Positions 38,780 through 48,311 of a stretch of 64,000 nt of DNA are shown here, piece after piece (position 1 is the first letter of the stretch; every line of letters begins with the position of its first letter). The DNA comes from Aminobacter sp. AP02 (GTDB taxonomy: Bacteria > Pseudomonadota > Alphaproteobacteria > Rhizobiales > Rhizobiaceae). Made by a program: the position numbers and the translations under genes. The DNA lies in assembly GCF_003148805.1 (NCBI RefSeq), contig NZ_QGGX01000018.1, forward strand, positions 39,500 to 103,499. Reading direction: 5' to 3'. The notes below the pieces were generated by a model, which saw nothing but the letters and a program-made list of their open reading frames with translations, ran no database searches and was not told the DNA's origin.

Positions 38780-41320
38780 TCACTCGGCGGGCGCGAGCGC
38801 CGGGGCGCCAGAGGCGGGCGTCGCCCGCACTGGAGCCTGGAAGCGCTTCAGCCGCATGGCATTGCCGAGCACGAACACGCTGGATAGCGCCATTGCACCT
38901 GCCGCCAGCATCGGCGACAACAACGTTCCGCTGACCGGGTAGAGCACGCCCGCCGCAACCGGGATGAGCGCGGCATTGTAGGCGAAGGCCCAGAACAGGT
39001 TCTGGCGGATGTTGCTGATGGTCGCCTTCGACAGCGCGATCGCATTGGTCACGCCGAGCAGGTCGCCCGACATCAGCACCACGTCGGCACTTTCGATGGC
39101 AACGTCAGTACCCGTGCCGATCGCGATGCCGACATCGGCCTCGGCCAAAGCAGGTGCGTCGTTGATGCCGTCGCCGACGAAGGTCACCGCCCGGCCGCCC
39201 GCACGCAGGCGCTTGATCGCGTCGACCTTGCCGTCAGGCAGCACCTCGGCAACCACCTCGTCGATGCCAAGCTGGGCAGCGATGGCTTCGGCCGTGCGGC
39301 GATTGTCGCCGGTGATCATCGCGACCTTCAGTCCCATGTCGTGCAGGGCGCGGATCGCCTGCGGTGTCGTCGCCTTGATCGGGTCGGACACCGCGATGAT
39401 GGCGGCGAGCTTGCCGTCGATGGCCGCATAGAGCGGGGTCTTGGCCTTGTAGCCCATGCGGATCGCCGCTTCCGCGAAGTCCTGAACGGAGATGCCGAGC
39501 TTGGCCATGTAGCGGTCGGCACCGACATCGACTTGATTCTTGCCGACGCTGGCGCTGACGCCGAAGCCGGGAATAGCCTCGAATGCGCTGGTTTCACCTG
39601 GCGTCAGCCCCTCTTCCTTGGCGGCAGCGACGATTGCCGAGGCCACGGGATGCTCGGACTGGGCCTCCACGGTGGCGACCAGCGACAGAACCTTGGCGCG
39701 CTCAAAACCCTTGGCGACTTCGAGGTCGGTCATGACGGGCTTGCCTGCGGTCAGCGTGCCGGTCTTGTCGAGGGCCACGACCTGGGTTGACTTGAGCAAC
39801 TGCAGTGCTTCGCCATTGCGGAACAGCACGCCGAGTTCTGCGGCACGGCCGGTTCCGACCATGATCGAGGTCGGCGTGGCAAGGCCCATCGCACAGGGGC
39901 AAGCAATGATCAGCACGGCGACCGCATTGACCAGCGCGAAGCTCACGGCGGGCTCGGGGCCGAAGAACAGCCACACGGCAAAGGTCAGTGCCGCGGCAAC
40001 CATGACTGCAGGCACGAACCAGGAGGTGACCTTGTCGACCATCGCCTGGATCGGCAGTTTCGAGCCTTGCGCGGTTTCGACCATGCGGATGATCTGGGCC
40101 AGCAGCGTGTCGGCGCCGACCTTGGTGGCACGGTAGGTGAAGCTGCCGGTCTTGTTGATGGTGCCGCCAACGACTTCAGCGCCTTCGCCCTTGCTGACCG
40201 GAATTGGCTCGCCCGAGATCATGGATTCGTCGATGTAGGACGAGCCGGAAAGGACGATGCCATCGACCGGCACCTTGTCGCCCGGCCGCACCTGGATGAC
40301 GTCGCCAGCGGCGACATCTTCAAGGGCCACGTCGACGAACTCGCCGTTGCGCTCGACGCGCGCCGACTTCGCCTGCAGGCCCATCAGCCGCTTGATGGCT
40401 TCGCTGGTGCGGCCCTTTGCCTTTGCCTCAAGCACGCGGCCGAGCAGGATCAGGGTGATGATGACCGCGGACGCCTCGAAATAGACGTTGGCTGTGCCGG
40501 CAGGCAGGAGGTCTGATGCAAAAGTGGCGACCACCGAATAGGCCCAGGCGGCAGTCGAACCGAGTACGACCAGCGAGTTCATGTCGGGTGCCAGACGCAC
40601 CAGGGCCGGTATTCCCTTCTTGTAGAAGCGCAGGCCGGGGCCGAACTGGACGATCGTCGCCAGCACGAAGAAGGCGATGTAGAGCGGCTGCTGGCCGACA
40701 TTCATCAGCAGCCAGTGGTGCATGGCGGGGATGGCGTGCGAGCCCATTTCGAGCACGAAGATAGGCAGCGTCAGAAAGGCTGCGATGGCGAAGTCGCGCT
40801 TGAGGTTGGAGAACTCACGGTTGCGCGCGTCCTCGCGGCTGTCGCCTTCGGCGCTCGTCTTGTCGCTGCGGCGTGGCTCGTAGCCGGCCTTGCGGATGGC
40901 GGCATCGATGGCGGCACGGGGGGCTGCACCGGCGAAGGCCTCGATGGTGGCGCGCTCGGTGGCGAGATTGACCGAGGCCTTGAGAACGCCCGGTACGGCG
41001 GCGATTGCCAGCTCGACACGACGGACACAGGAGGCGCAGGTCATGCCCTCGATCTCGACTTCCGACTTTTCGACCGGAACCTCGTATCCAGCATTGTTGA
41101 TGGCGGCGATGACCGCTGCGGAATTGGCCGTGCGGTCGAAGGCAACATCGGCGCTTTCGGTGGCGAGGTTGACGGCAGCCGCCGTCACGCCCGGCACCTT
41201 GGTGATGGCAATTTCGACGCGGCGCACGCACGAAGCACAGGTCATGCCTTCGATCGGAAAGCTTTGGCGGACAGTGCTGGCGGCCAGGGCCGGTGGGTTT
41301 ACGGGAGCGTTCATGGTCAT
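38780..41320 (-). CDS. copA: Cu(I)-exporting P1B-type ATPase
   Basis: 846 residues. Two N-terminal heavy-metal domains ([10 protein letters not shown] at C28/C31 and again at C95/C98), eight transmembrane helices, the copper-translocating [12 protein letters not shown], phosphorylation site [10 protein letters not shown]-binding region with [10 protein letters not shown]. Inner-membrane pump moving cytoplasmic Cu(I) to the periplasm. ATG 41314 may be the actual start, better spaced from AGAGG than 41320. A CueR-type promoter lies directly upstream. Likely first gene of copA-glutaredoxin-reductase. Confidence 0.95.
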   Translation of the reverse strand: MTMNAPVNPPALAASTVRQSFPIEGMTCASCVRRVEIAITKVPGVTAAAVNLATESADVAFDRTANSAAVIAAINNAGYEVPVEKSEVEIEGMTCASCVRRVELAIAAVPGVLKASVNLATERATIEAFAGAAPRAAIDAAIRKAGYEPRRSDKTSAEGDSREDARNREFSNLKRDFAIAAFLTLPIFVLEMGSHAIPAMHHWLLMNVGQQPLYIAFFVLATIVQFGPGLRFYKKGIPALVRLAPDMNSLVVLGSTAAWAYSVVATFASDLLPAGTANVYFEASAVIITLILLGRVLEAKAKGRTSEAIKRLMGLQAKSARVERNGEFVDVALEDVAAGDVIQVRPGDKVPVDGIVLSGSSYIDESMISGEPIPVSKGEGAEVVGGTINKTGSFTYRATKVGADTLLAQIIRMVETAQGSKLPIQAMVDKVTSWFVPAVMVAAALTFAVWLFFGPEPAVSFALVNAVAVLIIACPCAMGLATPTSIMVGTGRAAELGVLFRNGEALQLLKSTQVVALDKTGTLTAGKPVMTDLEVAKGFERAKVLSLVATVEAQSEHPVASAIVAAAKEEGLTPGETSAFEAIPGFGVSASVGKNQVDVGADRYMAKLGISVQDFAEAAIRMGYKAKTPLYAAIDGKLAAIIAVSDPIKATTPQAIRALHDMGLKVAMITGDNRRTAEAIAAQLGIDEVVAEVLPDGKVDAIKRLRAGGRAVTFVGDGINDAPALAEADVGIAIGTGTDVAIESADVVLMSGDLLGVTNAIALSKATISNIRQNLFWAFAYNAALIPVAAGVLYPVSGTLLSPMLAAGAMALSSVFVLGNAMRLKRFQAPVRATPASGAPALAPAE

Positions 41321-41349
41321 GGACCTCTATTTCATCAATTTCGAACCGA

Positions 41350-41380
41350 GGTCTAAGGCTTCCAGTGTTGGGAAGGTCAA
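41350..41380 (-). promoter_or_regulatory. CueR-type promoter of copA
   Basis: Minus strand -35 TTGACC (41380-41375), 19-bp spacer with TTCCCA-N3-TGGAAG-type palindrome, -10 TAGACC (41355-41350). Confidence 0.75.
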
Positions 41381-41512
41381 CAGGTTTTTCTCGTGTTTTT
41401 CGAATTGGCGATAACGATCTGAAATTATTGAATAATATCGTAGAATGCAGCTTTTTTCGGATTTTCTGGTATGACCTTTGACTTGGTAACGAACCCGTGA
41501 TCGAAAAACTGT

Positions 41513-41543
41513 TTGACCTTCCAGTTGCTGGAAACACCACATT
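41513..41543 (+). promoter_or_regulatory. CueR-type promoter of copZ
   Basis: -35 TTGACC (41513-41518) followed by the palindrome CTTCCAG-N3-CTGGAAA. The -10 is weak (CACATT at a 19-bp spacer), so the box positions downstream are tentative. Confidence 0.6.
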
Positions 41544-41582
41544 GCAGACACGGCGCGTTGCCGGCCCGAAAGAGGATTTGAA

Positions 41583-41780
41583 ATGCTGAAGATGAATGTT
41601 CCCGACATGACCTGCGGCCATTGCGCTGGCGTGGTGACCAAGGCCGTGCAGAGCGTGGATGCCGGCGCGCGCATTGACATCGATCTGAAGTCGCAGACCG
41701 TTTCCGTCGAAACCAGTGCCGATGCTGCCAAGGTCACCCAGGCGCTCGACGCTGCCGGCTATCCGGCGCAGGCTGTCTGA
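41583..41780 (+). CDS. copZ: copper chaperone CopZ
   Basis: 65 residues, a single heavy-metal-associated domain with the Cu(I) site MTCGHC (C11, C14) and the closing DAAGYPAQAV. It delivers Cu(I) to CopA or to CueR. Divergent from copA across 262 bp holding CueR-type boxes for both. A later in-frame ATG exists at 41592. A terminator follows. Confidence 0.93.
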   Translation: MLKMNVPDMTCGHCAGVVTKAVQSVDAGARIDIDLKSQTVSVETSADAAKVTQALDAAGYPAQAV

Positions 41781-41800
41781 TCGGTCAAGCATGCCATCAA

Positions 41801-41838
41801 GGGCGGTGCGGACGGAGCAATCCGACGCACCGCCCTTT
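41801..41838 (+). terminator. intrinsic terminator after copZ
   Basis: Perfect 10-bp stem GGGCGGTGCG / CGCACCGCCC with a 15-nt loop, followed by TTTGTGTTT. Confidence 0.85.
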
Positions 41839-42026
41839 GTGTTTAACTTGGCTGCGAAGAAAATCGGCCCGGTTGCGGAAGAGTTTCCGGGGCCATATGA
41901 GGCCTTGCGAATATGACGCGGCCCCTCTCAACCTTCCTCCCCTAGTATTTCCGCGCCAAATCAAGCTATGATGCGGCTGGCCTTCCCTGGGGATTGCGTC
42001 CCTCGGAATGCCGGGAGGAACAGAGG

Positions 42027-42872
42027 ATGGCCATTGCGCTCGTACTCGTTCTGATTGTCGTCGGCTCGGTGCTCTTCCATGTGCTGAGCCCTTGGTGGTG
42101 GACGCCGATAGCCTCTAACTGGGGCTACATCGACAGCACTCTCGTCATGACTTTCTGGATCACGGGAGCGGTCTTTTCCGCCGTCGTGCTGTTCATGGCC
42201 TATTGCATCTTCCGGTTCCGCCACAAGGAAGGGCAGAAGGCGGCCTACGAGCCCGAAAGCAGGAAGCTTGAATCCTGGCTGACGGTCGTGACGGCCGTTG
42301 GCGTGGCGGCGATGCTGGCGCCTGGCCTGTTCGTGTGGAGCCAGTTCATCACTGTTCCCAAGGACGCGACCGAGGTCGAGGTCGTGGCGCAGCAATGGCA
42401 ATGGAGCTTCCGCTTGCCCGGCGCCGACGGCAAGCTCGGCACGTCCAATGCCCGGCTCATCACGGCGGACAATCCGCTTGGCATCAACCCGGACGATCCC
42501 AACAGCAAGGACGACGTCGTCGTCCAGGCCGCCGACCTGCACCTGCCGATCGACAAGCCGGTCAAGATGGTGCTGCGCTCGATCGATGTGCTGCACGATT
42601 TCTACGTGCCCGAGTTCCGCGCCAAGATGGACATGGTGCCGGGCATGATCACTTATTTCTGGTTCACCCCGACGAGGACGGGGACGTTCGAGGTGCTGTG
42701 CGCCGAGCTATGTGGCGTCGGTCACGCCTTCATGCGCGGCACGGTGCTGGTCGACTCCGAACAGGACTATCAGACCTGGCTACAGCAGCAGGCGACTTTC
42801 GCCCAGCTATCCCAGCCCTCGAAGGTGGGCGCGCTTGTCGCGCCGTCAGCTAGCAAGGCGAAGGTGCAATAG
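42027..42872 (+). CDS. coxB: cytochrome c oxidase subunit II
   Basis: 281 residues. Two N-terminal transmembrane helices (about 1-25 and 40-65), then the periplasmic cupredoxin domain with the CuA ligands: His in DVLHDFYVPEF and C-AEL-C-GVG-H-AF-M. No fused cytochrome c domain. Start ATG 42027 has GGGAGGAACAGAGG upstream. It is first of a five-gene oxidase operon ordered II-I-III-III-IV, the layout of Bradyrhizobium coxMNOP, an alternative oxidase; CoxM is the equivalent. Confidence 0.93.
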   Translation: MAIALVLVLIVVGSVLFHVLSPWWWTPIASNWGYIDSTLVMTFWITGAVFSAVVLFMAYCIFRFRHKEGQKAAYEPESRKLESWLTVVTAVGVAAMLAPGLFVWSQFITVPKDATEVEVVAQQWQWSFRLPGADGKLGTSNARLITADNPLGINPDDPNSKDDVVVQAADLHLPIDKPVKMVLRSIDVLHDFYVPEFRAKMDMVPGMITYFWFTPTRTGTFEVLCAELCGVGHAFMRGTVLVDSEQDYQTWLQQQATFAQLSQPSKVGALVAPSASKAKVQ

Positions 42873-42947
42873 ACCAGCATTGGGCGAGAGTACGGAACGG
42901 CAGTCTCGCCAGCGAAACAGGAACGACGAACGCGAAGAGCTGTACCG

Positions 42948-44720
42948 ATGGTCGACGTCACGCCTCATGGAGCAGACTTCATCCCTCCCGCCGAAGTGGC
43001 GGAGGCCGAGCTTTACCACCCACACAGCTGGTGGACGCGATACGTCTTTTCGCAGGACGCCAAGGTCATCGCGATTCAGTATGCCGGCACGGCCCTCGGC
43101 ATTGGGCTCGTTGCTCTGGTGCTGTCCTGGCTGATGCGGTTGAAGCTCGCCTTCCCCGACACCTTCTCCTTCATCACGCCCGACGCCTATTATCAGTTCA
43201 TGACCATGCATGGCATGATCATGGTCATCTACCTGCTCACCGCGCTGTTCCTCGGCGGCTTCGGCAACTACCTTATCCCCTTGATGGTCGGCGCGCGCGA
43301 CATGGTGTTTCCCTATGTCAACATGCTGAGTTACTGGATCTACCTGCTCGCCGTTCTGGTGCTGGTCGGCAGCTTTTTCGCGCCAGGCGGGCCGACCGGG
43401 GCGGGATGGACGCTCTATCCGCCGCAGGCAATCCTGTCGGGCACGCCGGGCGGGCAGGATTGGGGCATCATATTGATGCTGGTTTCGCTCATCCTGTTCA
43501 TCATCGGCTTCACCATGGGCGGGCTCAACTATGTGGTGACGGTTCTGCAGGGCCGTACGCGCGGAATGACCCTGATGCGCCTGCCGCTCACCGTATGGGG
43601 CATCTTCACCGCAACCGTCATGGCTTTGCTGGCCTTTCCGGCATTGTTCGTCGCCTGCGTCATGATGCTGTTCGACCGCATCATCGGCTCGAGCTTCTTC
43701 ATGCCGGCGATCGTCGAGATGGGCGAGCAGTTGCCGCACAATGGCGGCAGCCCGATCATGTTCCAGCATCTGTTCTGGTTTTTCGGCCACCCCGAGGTCT
43801 ACATCGTGGCGCTGCCGGCCTTCGGCATCGTCTCCGATCTCATCAGCACGCATGCGCGCAAGAACATCTTCGGCTACCGCATGATGGTCTGGGCGATCAT
43901 CGGCATCGGCGCGCTCTCCTTCGTTGTCTGGGCGCACCACATGTACGTCTCGGGCATGCATCCGTATTTCGGCTTCTTCTTTGCCACTACCACGCTGATC
44001 ATCGCCGTTCCAACCGCCATCAAGGTCTACAACTGGGTGCTCACGCTTTGGCGTGGCGACATTCACCTGACGATCCCGATGCTGTTTGCGCTCGCCTTCA
44101 TCGTTACCTTCGTCAATGGCGGGTTGACCGGACTGTTCCTCGGCAATGTCGTGGTCGACGTGCCGCTGTCGGATACCATGTTCGTGGTCGCGCACTTCCA
44201 CATGGTGATGGGCGTGGCGCCGATCCTCGTCATCTTCGGCGCGATCTACCACTGGTATCCCAAGATCACCGGCCGCATGCTCAATGAATGGATGGGCCGC
44301 TTCCATTTCTGGGTAACTTTCGTCGGAGCGTATCTGATCTTCTTCCCGATGCATTATGTCGGGCTTGTCGGTGTTCCCCGGCGTTATCCCGAACTCGGCG
44401 ACACGGCTTTCATTCCACCTTCGGTTCATACGCTCAACGAGTTCATCACTGTCGCAGCACTCACCGTCGGCTTCGCCCAGATGGTGTTCCTTTTCAATCT
44501 CATCTGGAGCATTCGACACGGCAGGCATGCCGGCGACAATCCGTGGGGGGCAGCGACGCTGGAGTGGCAGACCGCAGGCACGCCGCCGCCGCATGGCAAT
44601 TTCGGCAAGGAATTGCCGGTGGTCTATCGCTGGGCCTATGACTATTCGGTTCCAGGCGCGCCAGAAGATTTCATCCCGCAGAACGATCCCGGTCCGCTGA
44701 CGCAAGGCAGGCCGGCATGA
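42948..44720 (+). CDS. ctaD: cytochrome c oxidase subunit I
   Basis: 590 residues, about 12 transmembrane helices. Heme-copper motifs: WFFGHPEVY (CuB His, the D-channel Glu and the cross-linked Tyr), VWAHHMYVSG (CuB His pair) and FVVAHFHMVM (heme a and a3 His). The E-x3-Y pattern marks an A1-type pump with both proton channels. Equivalent to CoxN of coxMNOP. It begins 75 bp after subunit II and overlaps subunit III by ATGA. Confidence 0.94.
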   Translation: MVDVTPHGADFIPPAEVAEAELYHPHSWWTRYVFSQDAKVIAIQYAGTALGIGLVALVLSWLMRLKLAFPDTFSFITPDAYYQFMTMHGMIMVIYLLTALFLGGFGNYLIPLMVGARDMVFPYVNMLSYWIYLLAVLVLVGSFFAPGGPTGAGWTLYPPQAILSGTPGGQDWGIILMLVSLILFIIGFTMGGLNYVVTVLQGRTRGMTLMRLPLTVWGIFTATVMALLAFPALFVACVMMLFDRIIGSSFFMPAIVEMGEQLPHNGGSPIMFQHLFWFFGHPEVYIVALPAFGIVSDLISTHARKNIFGYRMMVWAIIGIGALSFVVWAHHMYVSGMHPYFGFFFATTTLIIAVPTAIKVYNWVLTLWRGDIHLTIPMLFALAFIVTFVNGGLTGLFLGNVVVDVPLSDTMFVVAHFHMVMGVAPILVIFGAIYHWYPKITGRMLNEWMGRFHFWVTFVGAYLIFFPMHYVGLVGVPRRYPELGDTAFIPPSVHTLNEFITVAALTVGFAQMVFLFNLIWSIRHGRHAGDNPWGAATLEWQTAGTPPPHGNFGKELPVVYRWAYDYSVPGAPEDFIPQNDPGPLTQGRPA

Positions 44721-45421
44721 GCGCCATCCTGATCTTCCTCGCTCTGATCACCGGTATCGCCGGCTGGTGGCTGGCGCGGCAGCGGCTGATGTCCAAGCCG
44801 TGGCTCGAAGCGGGGACGGTCAATGCTTTCCCTCAAACCGAAGCGCCGCTCACGCATCCGGCAAAGATCGGCCTCGGCGTGTTTCTTGCGGTCGTGGGCA
44901 CGCTGTTTGCGCTGTTCATCAGCGCCTATTTCATGCGCATGGTCTATGACGACTGGCAGGCGCCACCGATGCCGCGGCTTTTGTGGCTCAATACCGGCAT
45001 GCTGGTCCTGGCGAGCGTCTCCCTGCAATGCGCGGTGGTTGCCGCGCACAAGGACCAGTTGGACAATCTCAAGCTTGCCTTGCTGGCTGGCGCCCTGACA
45101 TCGGTGGCATTCCTGGGCGGCCAGTTGCTGGCCTGGCGCGATCTGGCGGCCGAAGGCTATTTTGCCGCCGAAAATCCAGCTGTCAGTTTCTTTTACCTGA
45201 TCACGGCGATGCATGGGCTGCACGTCATAGGCGGCCTCGTCGTGCTCGGCAGGACCAACGTGCGGGTGTGGCTGGGCGAAAAATCGTCGAAGCTCGTCCT
45301 GTCGACCGAGTTGTGCGCGATGTACTGGCATGTGCTGCTGATCGTGTGGCTGGTGCTGTTTGCCGTGCTGATGGGTTGGGCCGCCGGCTTCATCGACGTC
45401 TGCCGGCGGCTGCTGAGCTAG
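44717..45421 (+). CDS. cytochrome c oxidase subunit III-like protein (CoxO-like)
   Basis: 234 residues, seven hydrophobic segments. Family hallmarks near the end: FYLITAMHGLHVIGGL and LCAMYWHVLLIVWLVLF. The N-terminus differs from classical subunit III. It overlaps the subunit I stop by 4 bp. One of two subunit III-like proteins in the operon, as in coxMNOP. Confidence 0.87.
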   Translation: MSAILIFLALITGIAGWWLARQRLMSKPWLEAGTVNAFPQTEAPLTHPAKIGLGVFLAVVGTLFALFISAYFMRMVYDDWQAPPMPRLLWLNTGMLVLASVSLQCAVVAAHKDQLDNLKLALLAGALTSVAFLGGQLLAWRDLAAEGYFAAENPAVSFFYLITAMHGLHVIGGLVVLGRTNVRVWLGEKSSKLVLSTELCAMYWHVLLIVWLVLFAVLMGWAAGFIDVCRRLLS

Positions 45422-45431
45422 GAGAACGCGG

Positions 45432-46154
45432 ATGGCCGAAACCACGCTGGGACACACCGACCACACCGCGCCGCGGCCGCAAGGCCTGCGTGGCATCGTC
45501 GCCGACGTGTCGTCCGACCAGAGGGCGTTCAAGAACGTCTCCTGGGGGAAGGCCATGATGTGGATCTTCCTCCTTAGCGACACCTTCGTCTTCGGATGTT
45601 TCCTGCTGTCCTACATGACCGCGCGCATGTCGACGACGGTGCCATGGCCGAACCCGAGCGAGGTGTTTGCGCTGCACCTGTTTGGCCGCGACATTCCGCT
45701 GATCCTGATCGCCATCATGACCTTCGTTCTGATCTCGTCTTCCGGCACGATGGCGATGGCGGTCAATTTCGGTTACCGCCGGGATCGCAAGAAGACGGCG
45801 ATCCTGATGCTGCTGACCGCTGCACTGGGCGCGACCTTCGTCGGCATGCAGGCCTTCGAATGGACCAAGCTGATCACCGAGGGCGTTCGGCCGTGGGAGA
45901 ATCCGTGGGGCGCAGCCCAGTTCGGCTCATCCTTCTTCATGATCACCGGCTTCCACGGCACCCATGTGACGATCGGGGTGATCTTTCTCCTGATCATCGC
46001 CCGCAAGGTATGGCGCGGCGATTACGACACGGGCGCGCGCGGCTTCTTCACCAGCAGGCGAGGCCAGTATGAGAGCGTCGAGATCATGGGGCTGTACTGG
46101 CACTTCGTCGATCTGGTGTGGGTTTTCATCTTCGCATTCTTCTATCTTTGGTGA
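45432..46154 (+). CDS. cytochrome c oxidase subunit III (CoxP-like)
   Basis: 240 residues, seven hydrophobic segments; motifs EWTKLITEG, FMITGFHGTHVTIG and LYWHFVDLVWVFIFAFFYLW are diagnostic of subunit III. A TAGGAGAACGCGG ribosome site precedes ATG 45432, 10 bp after the CoxO-like gene. Non-catalytic, stabilises the subunit I core. Confidence 0.9.
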   Translation: MAETTLGHTDHTAPRPQGLRGIVADVSSDQRAFKNVSWGKAMMWIFLLSDTFVFGCFLLSYMTARMSTTVPWPNPSEVFALHLFGRDIPLILIAIMTFVLISSSGTMAMAVNFGYRRDRKKTAILMLLTAALGATFVGMQAFEWTKLITEGVRPWENPWGAAQFGSSFFMITGFHGTHVTIGVIFLLIIARKVWRGDYDTGARGFFTSRRGQYESVEIMGLYWHFVDLVWVFIFAFFYLW

Positions 46155-46163
46155 GGTAAAGCG

Positions 46164-46544
46164 ATGGCACAGGTCGAAGCGCAGGATCACGGGCTGCATG
46201 GGCATGTCGCGCCGGCTCACTCGGTCTCGCATGCCGAGGGCCAGCAGCATCCGATCAAGCTCTATCTCGTCGTCTGGGGATGGCTGTTCATCCTCAGCGC
46301 CTGCTCCTATGCGGTCGACTACTTCGCGCTGCAAGGCTATCTCAGATGGGGCCTGATCCTGACCCTCATGGTGCTCAAGGCAGGGCTGATCGTCGCGGTG
46401 TTCATGCACATGGCTTGGGAGCGGCTTGCGCTTGCCTATGCGATCATCATTCCGCCGCTGGCGATCCTCGTCTTCGTGGCGATCATGGTGCTTGAATCTC
46501 GCTACACTGAAATCACCCGCGTCCTCGCATTCGGGGCGGGTTAG
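46164..46544 (+). CDS. cytochrome c oxidase subunit IV (prokaryotic type)
   Basis: 126 residues. A His-rich N-terminus (about 1-30) precedes three transmembrane helices in the COX4-pro/CyoD-like pattern (VVWGWLFILSACSYAV, LMVLKAGLIVAVFMHM, IPPLAILVFVAIMVLE). Last gene of the oxidase operon. The His-rich N-terminal tail could bind metal, but this is speculative. Confidence 0.85.
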   Translation: MAQVEAQDHGLHGHVAPAHSVSHAEGQQHPIKLYLVVWGWLFILSACSYAVDYFALQGYLRWGLILTLMVLKAGLIVAVFMHMAWERLALAYAIIIPPLAILVFVAIMVLESRYTEITRVLAFGAG

Positions 46545-46609
46545 GTAGCCGCAGTGCACTCCGCGAAACCCGCGACAGGCGTTCTTCGTTGACAGGGAAA
46601 AAGATGGGA

Positions 46610-46633
46610 GGAGAATGAGTTTTCTCGTTCTCC
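46610..46633. other. stem-loop between oxidase operon and YbaK-like gene
   Basis: 10-bp stem GGAGAATGAG / CTCGTTCTCC (one G-T pair) closed by TTTT, no T tail; lies in the leader of the next gene. Confidence 0.5.
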
Positions 46634-46666
46634 GACGCGTCGCCCTCCAACAGAAGGACGCCCACG

Positions 46667-47137
46667 ATGACGATCGCAAGGAAACTTCAAGACTACGTAG
46701 CCGGCAGGGGTATCCACTACGATACCGTTGCCCATCACCGAACCTCGACCAGCAGCCAGACAGCGCAGGCGGCCCATGTTCCAGGCCGCAGGCTCGCCAA
46801 AGCGGTGCTGCTTCACCATGAAATGGGCTACGCCCTGGCAGTGGTTCCAAGCAGCCACCGGGTCGAACTCAACACGCTTCAGGACGTGATCGACAAGCGT
46901 CTCGGGTTGGCATCCGAAGACGAGGTCGGCCAGTTGTTCAACGACTGCGACATCGGCGCGGTGCCGCCGGTGGGGGCAGCCTATGACGTGCCGGTTTTCC
47001 TCGACGAAAGTTTCGGTGGGGAAGGCGACGTCTATTTCGAGGCTGGCGACCACAAGACGCTGGTGCATGTTACGGGCGGCGACTTCCGCAACTTGCTTCA
47101 AGGCGCGCGCGTCGCTCGCTTCAGCCACCCGGCGTGA
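46667..47137 (+). CDS. YbaK/EbsC-family aminoacyl-tRNA deacylase-like protein
   Basis: 156 residues with the YbaK fold: N-terminal HRTSTSSQTAQAAHVPGRRLAKAVLL containing the invariant catalytic-type Lys, and the LGLASEDEVGQLFNDCDIGAVPPVG loop. Family members remove wrongly attached amino acids from tRNA (ProX, YbaK), but stand-alone forms like this are often uncharacterised. AAGGACGCCCACG precedes ATG 46667. Not obviously linked to neighbours. Confidence 0.87.
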   Translation: MTIARKLQDYVAGRGIHYDTVAHHRTSTSSQTAQAAHVPGRRLAKAVLLHHEMGYALAVVPSSHRVELNTLQDVIDKRLGLASEDEVGQLFNDCDIGAVPPVGAAYDVPVFLDESFGGEGDVYFEAGDHKTLVHVTGGDFRNLLQGARVARFSHPA

Positions 47138-47227
47138 CTGAAAAACAAGCGCCCCTCCCTTGGCAGGGACGGGCGCGTCTTGCCAGCGCTTGAGAAGCCG
47201 GGGGCTGGTCGCCGCCGGCAAATTAGA

Positions 47228-48070
47228 TTAGGTCGCGCGTTTGCGCGATTTCTTGACGGGTGCCGGAGCGGGCGCCGGTTCGATCAGCTTGCGGTAGAGG
47301 TGCCAGGTCGAGTGGCCGAGTACCGGCAGGACGATCGCCAGACCGACCAGCAGCGGTATGGACCCGACGACAAGGGCTGCAGCCACGATCAGACCCCAAA
47401 GCAGCATTGGTACAGGGTTGGCCATGATCGCCCGCGCCGAAGTTTCGACCGCCGCATAGGCGCCGATATCGCGATCGAGCAGCAGCGGAAAGGCGACGAC
47501 CGTCGTGCTGAGTGCGACCAAGGCGAAGAGAAAACCTATGAGGTTGCCAAGGACGATCAGCGTCCAGCCACGGCTGGTGGTCAACACGTCGTTGACGAAG
47601 CCGGTGAAGGTTGCCGGCAAGGTGTCTCCATAGAGCCAGGAATAGAGCGCATGCGCGCTCAACAGCCAGGCCACGAACAGCGCCATGAGCATGATGCCGA
47701 GCACGGCGATGGCCGGCATGGCGGGCGATTGCCTGACTTCGAAGGCGTGCGTCCACGAAGTGTCGAGATTTTTCTCGCGCCGGCGGCTGATCTCGTAGAG
47801 GCCGATCGCAGCGAATGGTCCAAGCAGCGCAAAGCCGGTGACCATCGGGTAGATCAGCTGGAGCGCGTTGCCGCCAGATGTCCACGTGATCAGGAGTACG
47901 CCGACGACTGGATAGATCAGGCACAAGAAGACGTAGTGCGAGGGTTTGTCCCAAAAATCGTCAAAACCCCGTCGGAGTGCGTCAAGGACGTCGGCGACGC
48001 CAATTCGGCGTATGGCGGGATGTTCGACGTTGCTGCCAGTGCCTGCTGCGTAGACATGGAAATTTGCCAT
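47228..48070 (-). CDS. DUF2189 integral membrane protein
   Basis: 280 residues from ATG 48070, preceded by GGAGGAATGGTTC. About six transmembrane helices; the N-terminal RRIGVADVLDALRRGFDDFWDKPSHYVFLCLIYP and the central YEISRRREKN are DUF2189 hallmarks. The C-terminus is basic and Pro/Ala-rich. Function unknown; such genes often lie near respiratory genes in alphaproteobacteria. It is divergent from a cytochrome c gene. Confidence 0.85.
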   Translation of the reverse strand: MANFHVYAAGTGSNVEHPAIRRIGVADVLDALRRGFDDFWDKPSHYVFLCLIYPVVGVLLITWTSGGNALQLIYPMVTGFALLGPFAAIGLYEISRRREKNLDTSWTHAFEVRQSPAMPAIAVLGIMLMALFVAWLLSAHALYSWLYGDTLPATFTGFVNDVLTTSRGWTLIVLGNLIGFLFALVALSTTVVAFPLLLDRDIGAYAAVETSARAIMANPVPMLLWGLIVAAALVVGSIPLLVGLAIVLPVLGHSTWHLYRKLIEPAPAPAPVKKSRKRAT

Positions 48071-48311
48071 GAACCATTCCTCCGGGATCGGGTCCGGTTC
48101 GGGTCGCGGCTTGCGGTGCTGCCGTCCAGCGTGTCTGGCCACGCGAAACCGCGACCTGCACCGTTGAAGATAATAGCAATCATCGCCGCACTTGTCGCCT
48201 TTCGCGGACTGGCTCCAGCGTTGCAACTGAATGGTGCATGGCGCGTTTGTCTGCGCGGCGCTAGTATCGTTGGTGTCGGCGCAAAGCGCCGGCCAGAGTG
48301 AGGAGAAAGCC

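Noticed and set aside
42846..44705. 619-codon minus-strand frame opposite subunit I of the oxidase
   Set aside because: Composition (Asp/His/Arg/Glu runs) is that of an antisense shadow; the plus strand encodes an unmistakable heme-copper subunit.
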